64,000 nucleotides of DNA from an uncultured Lachnospiraceae bacterium. Its GTDB lineage: Bacteria > Bacillota > Clostridia > Lachnospirales > Lachnospiraceae. Shown here one piece after another: positions 51,364 through 59,911 of the stretch. Position 1 is the first letter of the stretch. The number at the start of each line of letters is the position of its first letter. The stretch spans positions 62,001-126,000 of the forward strand of contig CATJTQ010000081.1 in NCBI GenBank assembly GCA_949743325.1. Direction: 5' to 3'. The notes beneath the pieces are model-generated. The model saw nothing but the letters and a program-made list of their open reading frames with translations. It was not told where the DNA came from and searched no databases. Position numbers and translations under genes: made by a program.

Positions 51364-52611
51364 GTCAGGTGGTTTGTTAATTTTCTCAGAGGTTATGTAT
51401 GTATACTAATAGAGGACGGAAATCAGGAAAGATTTTTAAATTTATGTCGTAAAAATAATATTTTTCTTTGGAAAATCAATAAGCAAGAAAACAAAATGAC
51501 CCTAAATATGGGTTTAAAACAATTTAAGAAAATACTGCCAATTATTAGAAAGACAGGTGTAAAATTCAAGATACAAAAGAAAATAGGGCTTCCTTTTTTC
51601 TTTAATAAATATCGTAAACGCAAGATGTTTTTTGCCGGAGTACTATTTTGTATATCAATGATATATGTATTCAGTCTGTTTATATGGGATATTGAGATAG
51701 AGGGAAACAGTACACTTACAGATGAAGTTTTGCTTGATTATTTATATAGCGAGAATGTAAAGTATGGTTCATATAAGTACAGTGTAGATTCAGATGAATT
51801 GGAGGAAAAATTAAGGGCACAATATGATGAGATAATATGGGCTTCAGTCGAGAAAAAAGGAACAAGACTTGTTGTTTACATACAAGAGTCACTTTTGCCG
51901 GATAAGGATAAACAAAATGCTTCAGCCAATGAAGATAACATTGCCAAAAGTATTTATTCAACAAAAGATGGTGTTGTAGTTAAAATGATAACAAGAAATG
52001 GTACGCCGATAGTATCTGTAGGCTCTGCGGTAAGTGAGGGAAGCCTTTTAGTTGATGGAAAAGTTGAGATTTTAGGCGATGACGGAGCAGTGGTCAATAC
52101 CAAATATTGTCATGCGGATGCTGATATATATATAGAAACAAAATATTATTATGAAGATTCATTTCCGTTGCAGCATAAAGAGAAAAAACCGACGGACAGA
52201 AGCCGTAATAAGTATTATGTAACACTTTTTTCTAAGACATTTAATTTATATTTTGACGGTGAGAAATATAAAAATCAGGAGAGTATTACAAGACAGCAGC
52301 AGCTTAAACTGTGGGGAGATTTTTATCTTCCAGTATTTTTCGGCAAAATAACAGAAAAAGAGTATGAAAATTACAGCACAATTTACGATAAAGATACTGC
52401 AAATAATATTGCAAATGAGCATTTACAACAATTTTGTACTGAACTGCAACAAAAAGGGGTTCAAATTGTGGAAAAAGATGTTAAAATAGTAGTGGATCAA
52501 AATTCCTGTTTTGCCTCAGGTTATATTTATGTAATTGAAAAAAATGGAGAGGAAAGAGATATTGTTTCAGATGTGCAGACACCCCCTGATCCTGCAGACA
52601 GCGAGCAGTAA
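51364..52611 (+). CDS. yqfD: Sporulation protein YqfD, unusual start
   Basis: One membrane helix (about 85-105) with a 280-residue outside domain rich in beta strands (IEGNSTLTDEVLLDYL then IYSTKDGVVVKMITRNGTPIVSVG), as in YqfD (SpoIV-associated). The conserved N-terminal part (RWFVNFLRGYV, then QERFLNLCRKNNIFLW) is encoded from 51367 on, in frame with the rest. The frame holds no ATG, GTG or TTG until 51496, which would delete about 45 conserved residues. GAGGTGA (51351-51357) is a good SD, and the codon at 51364 is GTC. I place the start there, giving 415 residues. Confidence 0.75.
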   Translation, partial: VRWFVNFLRGYVCILIEDGNQERFLNLCRKNNIFLWKINKQENKMTLNMGLKQFKKILPIIRKTGVKFKIQKKIGLPFFFNKYRKRKMFFAGVLFCISMIYVFSLFIWDIEIEGNSTLTDEVLLDYLYSENVKYGSYKYSVDSDELEEKLRAQYDEIIWASVEKKGTRLVVYIQESLLPDKDKQNASANEDNIAKSIYSTKDGVVVKMITRNGTPIVSVGSAVSEGSLLVDGKVEILGDDGAVVNTKYCHADADIYIETKYYYEDSFPLQHKEKKPTDRSRNKYYVTLFSKTFNLYFDGEKYKNQESITRQQQLKLWGDFYLPVFFGKITEKEYENYSTIYDKDTANNIANEHLQQFCTELQQKGVQIVEKDVKIVVDQNSCFASGYIYVIEKNGEERDIVSDVQTPPDPADSEQ

Positions 52612-52655
52612 ATTAGTTATGCACTATTTAAGAAAGGAGGATCAGCCGTAAGAAT

Positions 52656-53654
52656 ATGAGTATTACTGAACTGAAAATTAATATACCAGCAGAACATTTA
52701 AGAAATGTATTCGGCCAGTTTGATAATAATATAAAGAAAATAGAAAAGAGTCTTCATATTACAATTGTGGAGAGGGATGGTAATTTAAAAATTATTGGAC
52801 CTAAGACGTCAGCTGAACGGGGAATAAGAATTATTAATCAGTTAGTTGAATTGTCGAAAAGAGGTAATCAGATAGAAGAGCAGAAGATTGATTATATAAT
52901 ATCGTTGTCAAAGGACAAAAGGGAAGATGCGATAGTAGATATTGATAAGGATATAATTTGTCATACAATTTATGGAAAGCCTATTAAACCTAAGACAATT
53001 GGGCAGAAAAAGTATGTGGATGCTATAAGGGAAAAGATGATAGTGTTTGGTATGGGACCTGCCGGAACAGGCAAGACATATTTGGCAATGGCGATGGCGA
53101 TATTGGCTTTTAAAAATGAGGAGGCCGGTAGAATTATCCTTACAAGACCCGCTATAGAGGCGGGAGAGAAGCTTGGTTTTCTTCCCGGTGATTTACAGAG
53201 TAAAGTTGATCCGTATTTAAGACCATTGTATGATGCGTTATATGAAATTATGGGTGCGGAATCTTTTATGAAAAATATGGAGAAAGGTTTGATAGAAGTC
53301 GCTCCTTTGGCGTATATGAGAGGCAGAACATTAGATAACGCATTTATTATTTTAGATGAGGCGCAGAATACTACGCCTGCTCAGATGAAGATGTTTTTGA
53401 CAAGAGTCGGCTTTGGATCTAAAGTTGTAGTTACTGGAGATGCTTCACAGAAAGATTTGTCATCAGATATGTTATCAGGACTTGATGTTGCGTGCAGAGT
53501 ACTGCGAAATGTTGATGATATAGCTTTCTGTAATCTTACAAGTGAAGATGTTGTAAGGCATCCTTTAGTACAGAGAATTGTTAAGGCTTATGAAGAATAT
53601 GAAAAATCAAAACAGTCTGACAGTAGAAAAAGGGACAGAAGAAGGGAAGGATAA
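52656..53654 (+). CDS. phoH: PhoH-family ATPase
   Basis: 332 residues. An N-terminal KH-like segment, then Walker A GMGPAGTGKTYLAMA and RPAIEAGEKLGFLPGDLQSKVDPYLRP, FIILDEAQNTTPAQMKMFLTRVG (Walker B) and VVTGDASQKDL. It is cytosolic and its RNA-linked function is not settled. The SD AGGAGG lies 15 nt from the ATG at 52656, which is far. ybeY follows 2 nt later. Confidence 0.94.
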   Translation: MSITELKINIPAEHLRNVFGQFDNNIKKIEKSLHITIVERDGNLKIIGPKTSAERGIRIINQLVELSKRGNQIEEQKIDYIISLSKDKREDAIVDIDKDIICHTIYGKPIKPKTIGQKKYVDAIREKMIVFGMGPAGTGKTYLAMAMAILAFKNEEAGRIILTRPAIEAGEKLGFLPGDLQSKVDPYLRPLYDALYEIMGAESFMKNMEKGLIEVAPLAYMRGRTLDNAFIILDEAQNTTPAQMKMFLTRVGFGSKVVVTGDASQKDLSSDMLSGLDVACRVLRNVDDIAFCNLTSEDVVRHPLVQRIVKAYEEYEKSKQSDSRKRDRRREG

Positions 53655-53656
53655 AT

Positions 53657-54154
53657 TTGACGCTTGTTTTTGAAAATGAAAGTGGGCAGACATTTCCTTT
53701 CAATGAAGAAGAGGCAGCTAACAAGGTTATTGAAGCAGCTCTTAATTACAAAGGCTGTCCATTTGAAGTACAGATAAATCTTATTTTAACTGACAATGAA
53801 GGAATTCGTCAGATAAATAGAGATTTTAGAAAAATTGACCGAGAGACTGATGTGCTCTCTTTTCCATCAATAGAGTTTGAAACGCCTGGAAGTTTTGAAG
53901 GTCTTGATAAATACGATGAATTATTTGATTTGGAAAGTGGTGAACTGCTGTTAGGCGATATGATGATATCAGTTGACAGAGTTAAAGAACAGTCAGAAGA
54001 ATACGGACATTCCCTTCTGAGAGAATATAGTTTTTTGATTGCACACAGTATGCTTCATCTGTTTGGGTATGACCATATGGATGAAGGTGAGGCAGAGAAA
54101 ATGGAATCCATGCAGACAGAGATTTTAAATGGATTAGGTATCACAAGGGATTGA
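53657..54154 (+). CDS. ybeY: Endoribonuclease YbeY
   Basis: 165 residues. The zinc-binding motif is AHSMLHLFGYDHMDEGEAEKM (the family's H-x3-H-x5-H; the usual HGxLHL Gly is Ser). DRETDVLSFP is the second landmark. YbeY acts in 16S rRNA maturation and ribosome quality control. It starts at TTG 53657 after GGGAAGGA and overlaps the next frame slightly. Confidence 0.94.
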   Translation: MTLVFENESGQTFPFNEEEAANKVIEAALNYKGCPFEVQINLILTDNEGIRQINRDFRKIDRETDVLSFPSIEFETPGSFEGLDKYDELFDLESGELLLGDMMISVDRVKEQSEEYGHSLLREYSFLIAHSMLHLFGYDHMDEGEAEKMESMQTEILNGLGITRD

Positions 54155-54168
54155 CTGGGAGGCATATT

Positions 54169-55821
54169 ATGGGAAACAAGAAAAAGAAATCTAATTTTTT
54201 GGTACAGGGTTCAATTCTTGCAGCAGCTTCAATTATTTCAAGAATTATAGGTATGATATACCGTATTCCTTTAACCGGAATAATTGGGGATGTGGGAAAT
54301 GGAATTTATTCGGTTGCTTTTGAGATATATTCAATTTTACTTCTTATCTCTTCTTACAGTCTTCCTTTAGCAGTCTCAAAACTTGTATCCCGTTATATGG
54401 CAAAAGGACAGAAGAAAAATGCATACAAGTATTTTAAATGTGCTCTTCTTTTTGCGTTTGTTGTGGGACTGGCAGTAGCTGTATTTACTTTTAAATTTGC
54501 TGATTTTCTTGCGGGTACTGTTATGAGTTCTCCGATGAGTGTTTTGTCATTGGAGGTTTTAGCTCCTACTATTTTTATAGTCGCAATTATGGGAGTATTA
54601 AGAGGTTATTTTCAGGGAATGGGAAATATGCTTCCCACCGCAATTTCACAGCTGATTGAACAGATTGTAAACGCGGTAGTCAGTGTTAGCGCGGCATATT
54701 ACCTGTTTTCATATGGAAAAAAAGTAAGTGCTATTATAAAAGTAGACGGATATGATGCCGCTTATGGCGCTATGGGTGGAACAATGGGTACTCTTGCCGG
54801 TGCTCTGGCAGGTCTGTTAATAATGGGTGTGCTGATAATATTATATCTATGGCTTTACCGTTCAGCAATAAGGAGAGATAAAACTAAGAAGATCGACAGC
54901 ATGTCGGTTATTTACAAAAATATATTTATAACAATAATGCCTGTAATACTGAGTACTGCAGTATATAATGTAAGTACGGTTTTAGATCAGGGTATTTTTA
55001 ATAAAATTTTGTCATTACAAGGATTTTCTCATGATGAGTATAATGCCCTATGGGGAATTTTCAGTGGTAAATATCGATTGTTAACTAATGTTCCGGTTTC
55101 AATAGCTTCAGCTTTGGCGGCTTCAACTGTAATAGCTATACAAACTGCTGTCTCAAGGAATAATGGCAAGGAAGTAATATCAAAGACAAGGACCGGAATC
55201 AGATTTATAATGATAGTAACTATACCATGTGCGGTAGGGCTTACAGTTCTCGCTTCACCAGTTCTTCAGCTTTTATGGCATGACGGAAGAGCTATATCGG
55301 CAAATTTACTTAGAGTTGGTTCTATATCAGTCATATTATATTCATTATCAACGCTTAGCAATGCTATATTGCAAGGTGTTGATAGAATGAAGATTCCTGT
55401 TATAAATGCGGTAATATCACTTGTTCTTCACTTGGCAATTCTTATCATAATGCTTGTTGTGTTTAAAATGAATGTATATGCTGTGGTATTTGCAAATATT
55501 TTCTTTGCATTTATGATGTGTATATTAAATGGAATAGCTATGAAAAAGTATATTAAAGGCTATCGGCAGGAGATTGTAAAGACTTTTATAATTCCAGCGG
55601 CAAGCTCTGTCGCTATGGGAGCTGTTGTATTTGGTGTTTATAAAGGTATTATGTTACTTATAAAGAGCAATGCGATTGCAACTCTAATATCTATAATATT
55701 TGGTGTATTTATATATTTTGTAGCGATGGTATTAACAGGTGGAATAACCGAGAGTGATATGAAGAGTATGCCAAAGGGAAGACTTATGATAAGATTTGCT
55801 AAGAAACTGCATATTATGTAA
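54169..55821 (+). CDS. SpoVB/MurJ-type polysaccharide flippase
   Basis: 550 residues with about 14 membrane helices. The N-terminal GSILAAASIISRIIGMIYRIPLTGIIGDVGNGIYSVAFEIY is the MATE-like SpoVB signature. It likely moves a lipid-linked glycan, e.g. spore cortex or wall precursor, across the membrane. Start ATG 54169, 6 nt after TGGGAGG; the frame also opens at TTG 54151 without an SD. It is the last gene of the yqfC-phoH group. Confidence 0.85.
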   Translation: MGNKKKKSNFLVQGSILAAASIISRIIGMIYRIPLTGIIGDVGNGIYSVAFEIYSILLLISSYSLPLAVSKLVSRYMAKGQKKNAYKYFKCALLFAFVVGLAVAVFTFKFADFLAGTVMSSPMSVLSLEVLAPTIFIVAIMGVLRGYFQGMGNMLPTAISQLIEQIVNAVVSVSAAYYLFSYGKKVSAIIKVDGYDAAYGAMGGTMGTLAGALAGLLIMGVLIILYLWLYRSAIRRDKTKKIDSMSVIYKNIFITIMPVILSTAVYNVSTVLDQGIFNKILSLQGFSHDEYNALWGIFSGKYRLLTNVPVSIASALAASTVIAIQTAVSRNNGKEVISKTRTGIRFIMIVTIPCAVGLTVLASPVLQLLWHDGRAISANLLRVGSISVILYSLSTLSNAILQGVDRMKIPVINAVISLVLHLAILIIMLVVFKMNVYAVVFANIFFAFMMCILNGIAMKKYIKGYRQEIVKTFIIPAASSVAMGAVVFGVYKGIMLLIKSNAIATLISIIFGVFIYFVAMVLTGGITESDMKSMPKGRLMIRFAKKLHIM

Positions 55822-55851
55822 ATAATTTATAATTTTTTAAGTGCATAGATC

Positions 55852-55904
55852 AAAGGTATAAGACAGTTGGCGGCGCCAACATGTTTTATACCTTTATTTT
55901 TTTC
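55852..55904 (+). terminator. Terminator after the flippase gene
   Basis: AAAGGTATAA...TTATACCTTT stem enclosing a second GC-rich stem (TTGGCG-G-CGCCAA), followed by TATTTTTTT. Confidence 0.9.
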
Positions 55905-56145
55905 GGTTGATGTTATAAAAAATCTAAGGTTATACTATTATAAATAGTTAGATTCTTTGATTATATTTAACTTGAATTAAATTGAGTTACATATTAGAAT
56001 ATTAGTATAAATTGTTAGTTTTTGTAGTTATATGAAGAAAGATGGGGGGGAATTTAAAATATTTAAATAATCTAATATAATTTAGTTTTGGAGAACTAAA
56101 TTAGACATTTTTTATATTATAAAATTAATAAGGAGGTTTTTTAAT
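55905..56145. other. Intergenic region before the zinc-ribbon gene
   Basis: No gene. A 10-bp hairpin, TAATTTAGTT/AACTAAATTA (56078-56103, loop TTGGAG), sits 30 nt upstream of the SD; it may affect leader stability. The region is otherwise AT-rich with no clear promoter. Confidence 0.5.
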
Positions 56146-56955
56146 ATGGCTATGGTTTCCTGTTCTAACTGTGGGGGACAAATTTCAGAAAAAGCAACGC
56201 AATGTGTACATTGTGGAGTGATGATTAAACGGGATAACAATAAGATTTGTAAAGAATGCGGATTTGAATTAGAAGAAAATGCAACAGTATGTTCAGGGTG
56301 CGGATGTCCGGTGGACACAGAAAACAATGATTGTTCAAATAGTAATTTTTCTGAAAATGCAGAATTAAAAAAAGCAAAGGGTAAAAAGAAAGTAAAAATA
56401 ATTATTGCACTGATAGCGGTTATACTTATAGTAGGATCAGTTACAGCAGTTGGTATTGTGCAGTATCAAATAAAGATTGAGGATAATGTAAAAAAATATG
56501 GCGATAATCTTGAACTTGCTGCAGATGCGATGTTGTTAGGCGCAAGTGAATCTGAAACATGTGCGAATTTAATTAAAAAAGTTTGGTATAATACAATATT
56601 TAAAGAAAGTGATTATGAGACAGATAAGTATACCAAACCAGACGGTTATTTTGTATCAGATTTTAATGAATCATTGGGCAATCTTTATTGGGATTCTGAT
56701 TTTGTAAATAAGATTAGTGATATAAAGGAAAATAAAGAAACAGTAAATTCTTTTATGAAAAAATTAAAAAATCCTCCAGAAGAATATGAAGAAGCTTATG
56801 ATGCTTTGAAAGAGCTTTATGACTCTTATTTATCATTGACAAATTTGGCTACTGATCCGTCAGGTAGTTTGCAGACTTATTCATCAGATTTTGCTGAGGC
56901 TGATAAAGAAACACTAAATTGTTATAATGCAGTGAAAATTTATTTTGAGGATTAG
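56146..56955 (+). CDS. Zinc-ribbon membrane protein
   Basis: 269 residues. Two zinc-ribbon motifs at the N-terminus (CSNCGGQISEKATQCVHCG and CKECGFELEENATVCSGCG), a Lys-rich stretch, one membrane helix (about 85-106) and a 160-residue outside domain with no recognised family. It would place the ribbon inside and the domain outside the membrane, as a possible sensor or signalling protein. ATG 56146 follows GGAGG. Confidence 0.8.
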   Translation: MAMVSCSNCGGQISEKATQCVHCGVMIKRDNNKICKECGFELEENATVCSGCGCPVDTENNDCSNSNFSENAELKKAKGKKKVKIIIALIAVILIVGSVTAVGIVQYQIKIEDNVKKYGDNLELAADAMLLGASESETCANLIKKVWYNTIFKESDYETDKYTKPDGYFVSDFNESLGNLYWDSDFVNKISDIKENKETVNSFMKKLKNPPEEYEEAYDALKELYDSYLSLTNLATDPSGSLQTYSSDFAEADKETLNCYNAVKIYFED

Positions 56956-57126
56956 ATATTTGTTTGTTGATATCAAAAAGTGATAATTTATAAAACGCAG
57001 CACAATTAGTCAGTTTTGATTTATGCAAATATTTTTGATTTATGGATGGTTTTAGTTATTTAAGGAAAATAAAATTGAATAAATGAAAAAAATAAGGTCG
57101 ATAATATGGTTAAAGGAGTGAAATAT

Positions 57127-57735
57127 ATGAGGATTTACCGTAAAATTGGTCTTATTTTTTTATGTTTTATGCTTATGGCAATTGTGTCATTTGGAAGTTA
57201 CAAGTTTTATATGGTAACTGTCGGTAACAAGGAAAAAGAAAAATATGCGGCTCAGGAAAATTCTACAATGACTGTAGATAAGAAAGATGAGACAGCAATT
57301 ACTCAGAGAACAAAACTTACAATAGAAAATTATAACAGAAAAGAAGGTACTATTGTGGAGATAGATGAGGTTATGCCTGTTGAATATATTGGTATGGACA
57401 GGCAGCAGTTAGAAGAATATCTGCAAGAATACGCCCTCTCTCCTTCAATTCCAGATTTAGAAATTGGATTTGAGAGTTACCAAATAATGAGTTTTTCAAA
57501 TAAACAAGTAGTTCTTAGAAAGACTTTTCTGCCTCCTAATATAGTATATAAATATTATCTGACATCAGAGAACGGATGTGTTATTGTATACTATATCGAC
57601 AAGAAAACAGTATATGAGTATACAAATATAGTAGTAGATTCTCTGCCTGAAGAAATACAAAAACAGCTTCAGCGCGGTAAATATATTACAGACATTGATT
57701 CTCTCTATGATTTTTTAGAAAATTATTCAAGCTGA
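57127..57735 (+). CDS. Membrane-anchored protein, possible BofC-like domain
   Basis: 202 residues, one N-terminal membrane segment (about 8-28), then an outside domain. The C-terminal half (ENGCVIVYYIDKKTVYEYTN, then LPEEIQKQLQRGKYITDIDS) recalls the BofC C-terminal domain, which in Bacillus is a forespore signal regulator, but this is weak. ATG 57127 is 8 nt after AAAGGAG; the ATG at 57106 has no SD. A GC-rich repeat lies between it and the topoisomerase genes. Confidence 0.6.
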   Translation: MRIYRKIGLIFLCFMLMAIVSFGSYKFYMVTVGNKEKEKYAAQENSTMTVDKKDETAITQRTKLTIENYNRKEGTIVEIDEVMPVEYIGMDRQQLEEYLQEYALSPSIPDLEIGFESYQIMSFSNKQVVLRKTFLPPNIVYKYYLTSENGCVIVYYIDKKTVYEYTNIVVDSLPEEIQKQLQRGKYITDIDSLYDFLENYSS

Positions 57736-57818
57736 TTTACAAAAAGAATGTATTAAATTTAGAACATATGTTCAATTTATGCTTGCTTTTTGGAAAAAAA
57801 TGTGATACTATGCAATAC

Positions 57819-57945
57819 GAGTCAATAACCTCGCTGCAAGCAACGGGGCATGGAATTTGATGCGCCCCAAGGGGCGGAGTATTGACCCTCGCGGCATTCG
57901 TCAACTGTCCGTGCAGGCACGGTCGCTTGACTCATTGCTCGCGGG
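57819..57945. repeat. GC-rich structured repeat element B
   Basis: GAGTCAA (57819-57825) pairs with TTGACTC (57927-57933). Inside are CGCCCC-AA-GGGGCG (57863-57876), CCGTGC-AG-GCACGG (57909-57922), and GTCAATA (57821-57827) that can alternatively pair with TATTGAC (57880-57886). It is GC-rich in an AT-rich setting and ends just before the SD of the topoisomerase B gene. It has the general build of element A at 42567-42695. Confidence 0.7.
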
Positions 57946-57979
57946 AATAAAAAATCTATTTAAAGAGAGGGAAAATCAA

Positions 57980-59899
57980 ATGGCAAATGAATCCTATGAT
58001 GCAGGCAGCATAGCAGTGCTTGAAGGTTTAGAGGCGGTAAGAAAAAGACCTGCGATGTATATCGGAAGTGTTACGAGAAAAGGTTTAAATCATTTGATTT
58101 ATGAAATAGTAGATAATTCTGTGGACGAGCATCTTGCCGGTTTTTGCAGTGAGATACACGTAACCTTGGAAAAAGATGGGTCGGCTACAGTGTGGGATAA
58201 TGGAAGAGGAATTCCTGTTGACATGCACAGCAAGGGTATTTCTGCTGAGAGGGTAGTATTTACAACGCTTCATGCAGGCGGTAAATTTGATAATAATGCA
58301 TATAAGACAAGCGGAGGACTGCATGGAGTAGGTTCATCTGTTGTTAATGCATTGTCAACATTTCTGGAGATAAAAGTAAGCAGGGACGGCTTTATACATT
58401 ATGATAAATATGAGAAAGGCGTTCCTGTAGTTGATTTAGTTGATGGACTGCTGCCGACTGTGGGAAAGACAAGGAAAACTGGGACATGGATTAACTTCTT
58501 ACCAGATCCGCAAATATTTGAGAAGACAAGATTTAAAGGCTCAGAGGTAGCAAGCAGACTTCATGAAACAGCTTATCTTAATCCTAACCTGACAATTTAT
58601 TTTGAAGATTTAAGAGGAGAAAATAAAGTTTCAGAGATTTTTCATGAGGAGGAAGGTATTGTCGGATTTGTTAAAGATATGAATAAAAATCAAGAAACTC
58701 TGCATGAACCGGTAATATTAAGAGGCGCAAGCGACGGTATTGAGGTAGAGATAGCCTTTCAGTATACAACTGAGTTTCATGAAAATATATTAGGTTATTG
58801 TAATAATATTTATAATGCCGAAGGAGGAACGCATCTTACAGGGTTTAAGACAACATTTACTACTGTTATGAATCAGTACGCAAGGGAAATAGGAGTATTA
58901 AAAGAGAAAGACAGTAACTTTACCGGCGCAGATATAAGAAATGGAATGAGTGCTGTTATTTCAGTTAAACATCCTGACCCTATTTTTGAAGGACAGACAA
59001 AGACAAAGCTTGACAATCAAGACGCGGCGAAAGTAACGGGCAAAGTGACTGGTGATGAGATGGTTCTTTTTTTTGATAAAAATTTAGAGATGCTAAAAGT
59101 TATTTTAAGTTCTGCTGAGAAAGCTGCAAAGATACGAAAAGCAGAAGAAAAGACAAGGACAAATCTGCTCACAAAACAAAAGTATTCGTTTGATACTAAC
59201 GGTAAACTTGCTAACTGTGAGAGCAGAAAGGCTGAGGAATGTGAGATATTTATAGTGGAAGGAGATTCCGCCGGAGGTTCAGCAAAGAGTGCAAGAGACA
59301 GAAAATATCAGGCTATATTGCCTATTAGAGGCAAGATACTCAATGTAGAGAAGGCCAGTATTGACAGAATATTGGCAAATGCTGAGATAAAAACAATGAT
59401 CACTGCGTTTGGATGCGGTTTTTCTGAAGGTTATGGGAATGATTTTGATATATCAAAGTTAAAGTATGATAAAATAATAATTATGGCTGATGCAGATGTT
59501 GACGGTGCACATATTTGTACGCTTCTGCTTACATTGTTTTACAGATTTATGCCTGACTTAATATTTCAGGGACATGTATATATAGCGATGCCGCCTCTAT
59601 ATAAGGCGATGCCGGCTAGAGGAGAAGAAGAATATTTGTATGATGATGAGGCGTTAGAAAAGTATCGTAAAAAACATAAAGGCAGTTTTACCCTTCAAAG
59701 ATACAAAGGGCTTGGTGAGATGGATGCGGACCAGCTTTGGGAAACAACGCTGAATCCCAAGACAAGACTTTTAAAGAGGGTGGAGATAGATGATGGAAAG
59801 ATGGCGTCAGATGTTACAGAGATTTTGATGGGTGCAGAAGTTGCGCCTAGAAGGTCATTTATATACGAAAATGCTTCATATGCAGAGCTTGATATTTAG
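57980..59899 (+). CDS. Type IIA topoisomerase subunit B (GyrB/ParE)
   Basis: 639 residues. GHKL ATPase: EGLEAVRKRPAMYIGS, EIVDNSVDE, VWDNGRGIPVD, GGLHGVGSSVVNALS. TOPRIM: EGDSAGGSAKSARDR and DADVDGAHI. It is the ATP-driven strand-passage subunit, paired with the A subunit 12 nt downstream. The frame opens 123 nt earlier at 57857, but those codons are the GC-rich repeat; the true start is ATG 57980 with GAGAGGG upstream. Not beside dnaA/recF, it may be topoisomerase IV (ParE) or a second gyrase. Confidence 0.9.
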   Translation: MANESYDAGSIAVLEGLEAVRKRPAMYIGSVTRKGLNHLIYEIVDNSVDEHLAGFCSEIHVTLEKDGSATVWDNGRGIPVDMHSKGISAERVVFTTLHAGGKFDNNAYKTSGGLHGVGSSVVNALSTFLEIKVSRDGFIHYDKYEKGVPVVDLVDGLLPTVGKTRKTGTWINFLPDPQIFEKTRFKGSEVASRLHETAYLNPNLTIYFEDLRGENKVSEIFHEEEGIVGFVKDMNKNQETLHEPVILRGASDGIEVEIAFQYTTEFHENILGYCNNIYNAEGGTHLTGFKTTFTTVMNQYAREIGVLKEKDSNFTGADIRNGMSAVISVKHPDPIFEGQTKTKLDNQDAAKVTGKVTGDEMVLFFDKNLEMLKVILSSAEKAAKIRKAEEKTRTNLLTKQKYSFDTNGKLANCESRKAEECEIFIVEGDSAGGSAKSARDRKYQAILPIRGKILNVEKASIDRILANAEIKTMITAFGCGFSEGYGNDFDISKLKYDKIIIMADADVDGAHICTLLLTLFYRFMPDLIFQGHVYIAMPPLYKAMPARGEEEYLYDDEALEKYRKKHKGSFTLQRYKGLGEMDADQLWETTLNPKTRLLKRVEIDDGKMASDVTEILMGAEVAPRRSFIYENASYAELDI

Positions 59900-59911
59900 G
59901 AGGGCTAAGAG

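Noticed and set aside
57857-57979. N-terminal extension of the topoisomerase B frame
   Set aside because: The codons are the GC-rich repeat and have no SD; the SD-backed ATG at 57980 gives the family length.
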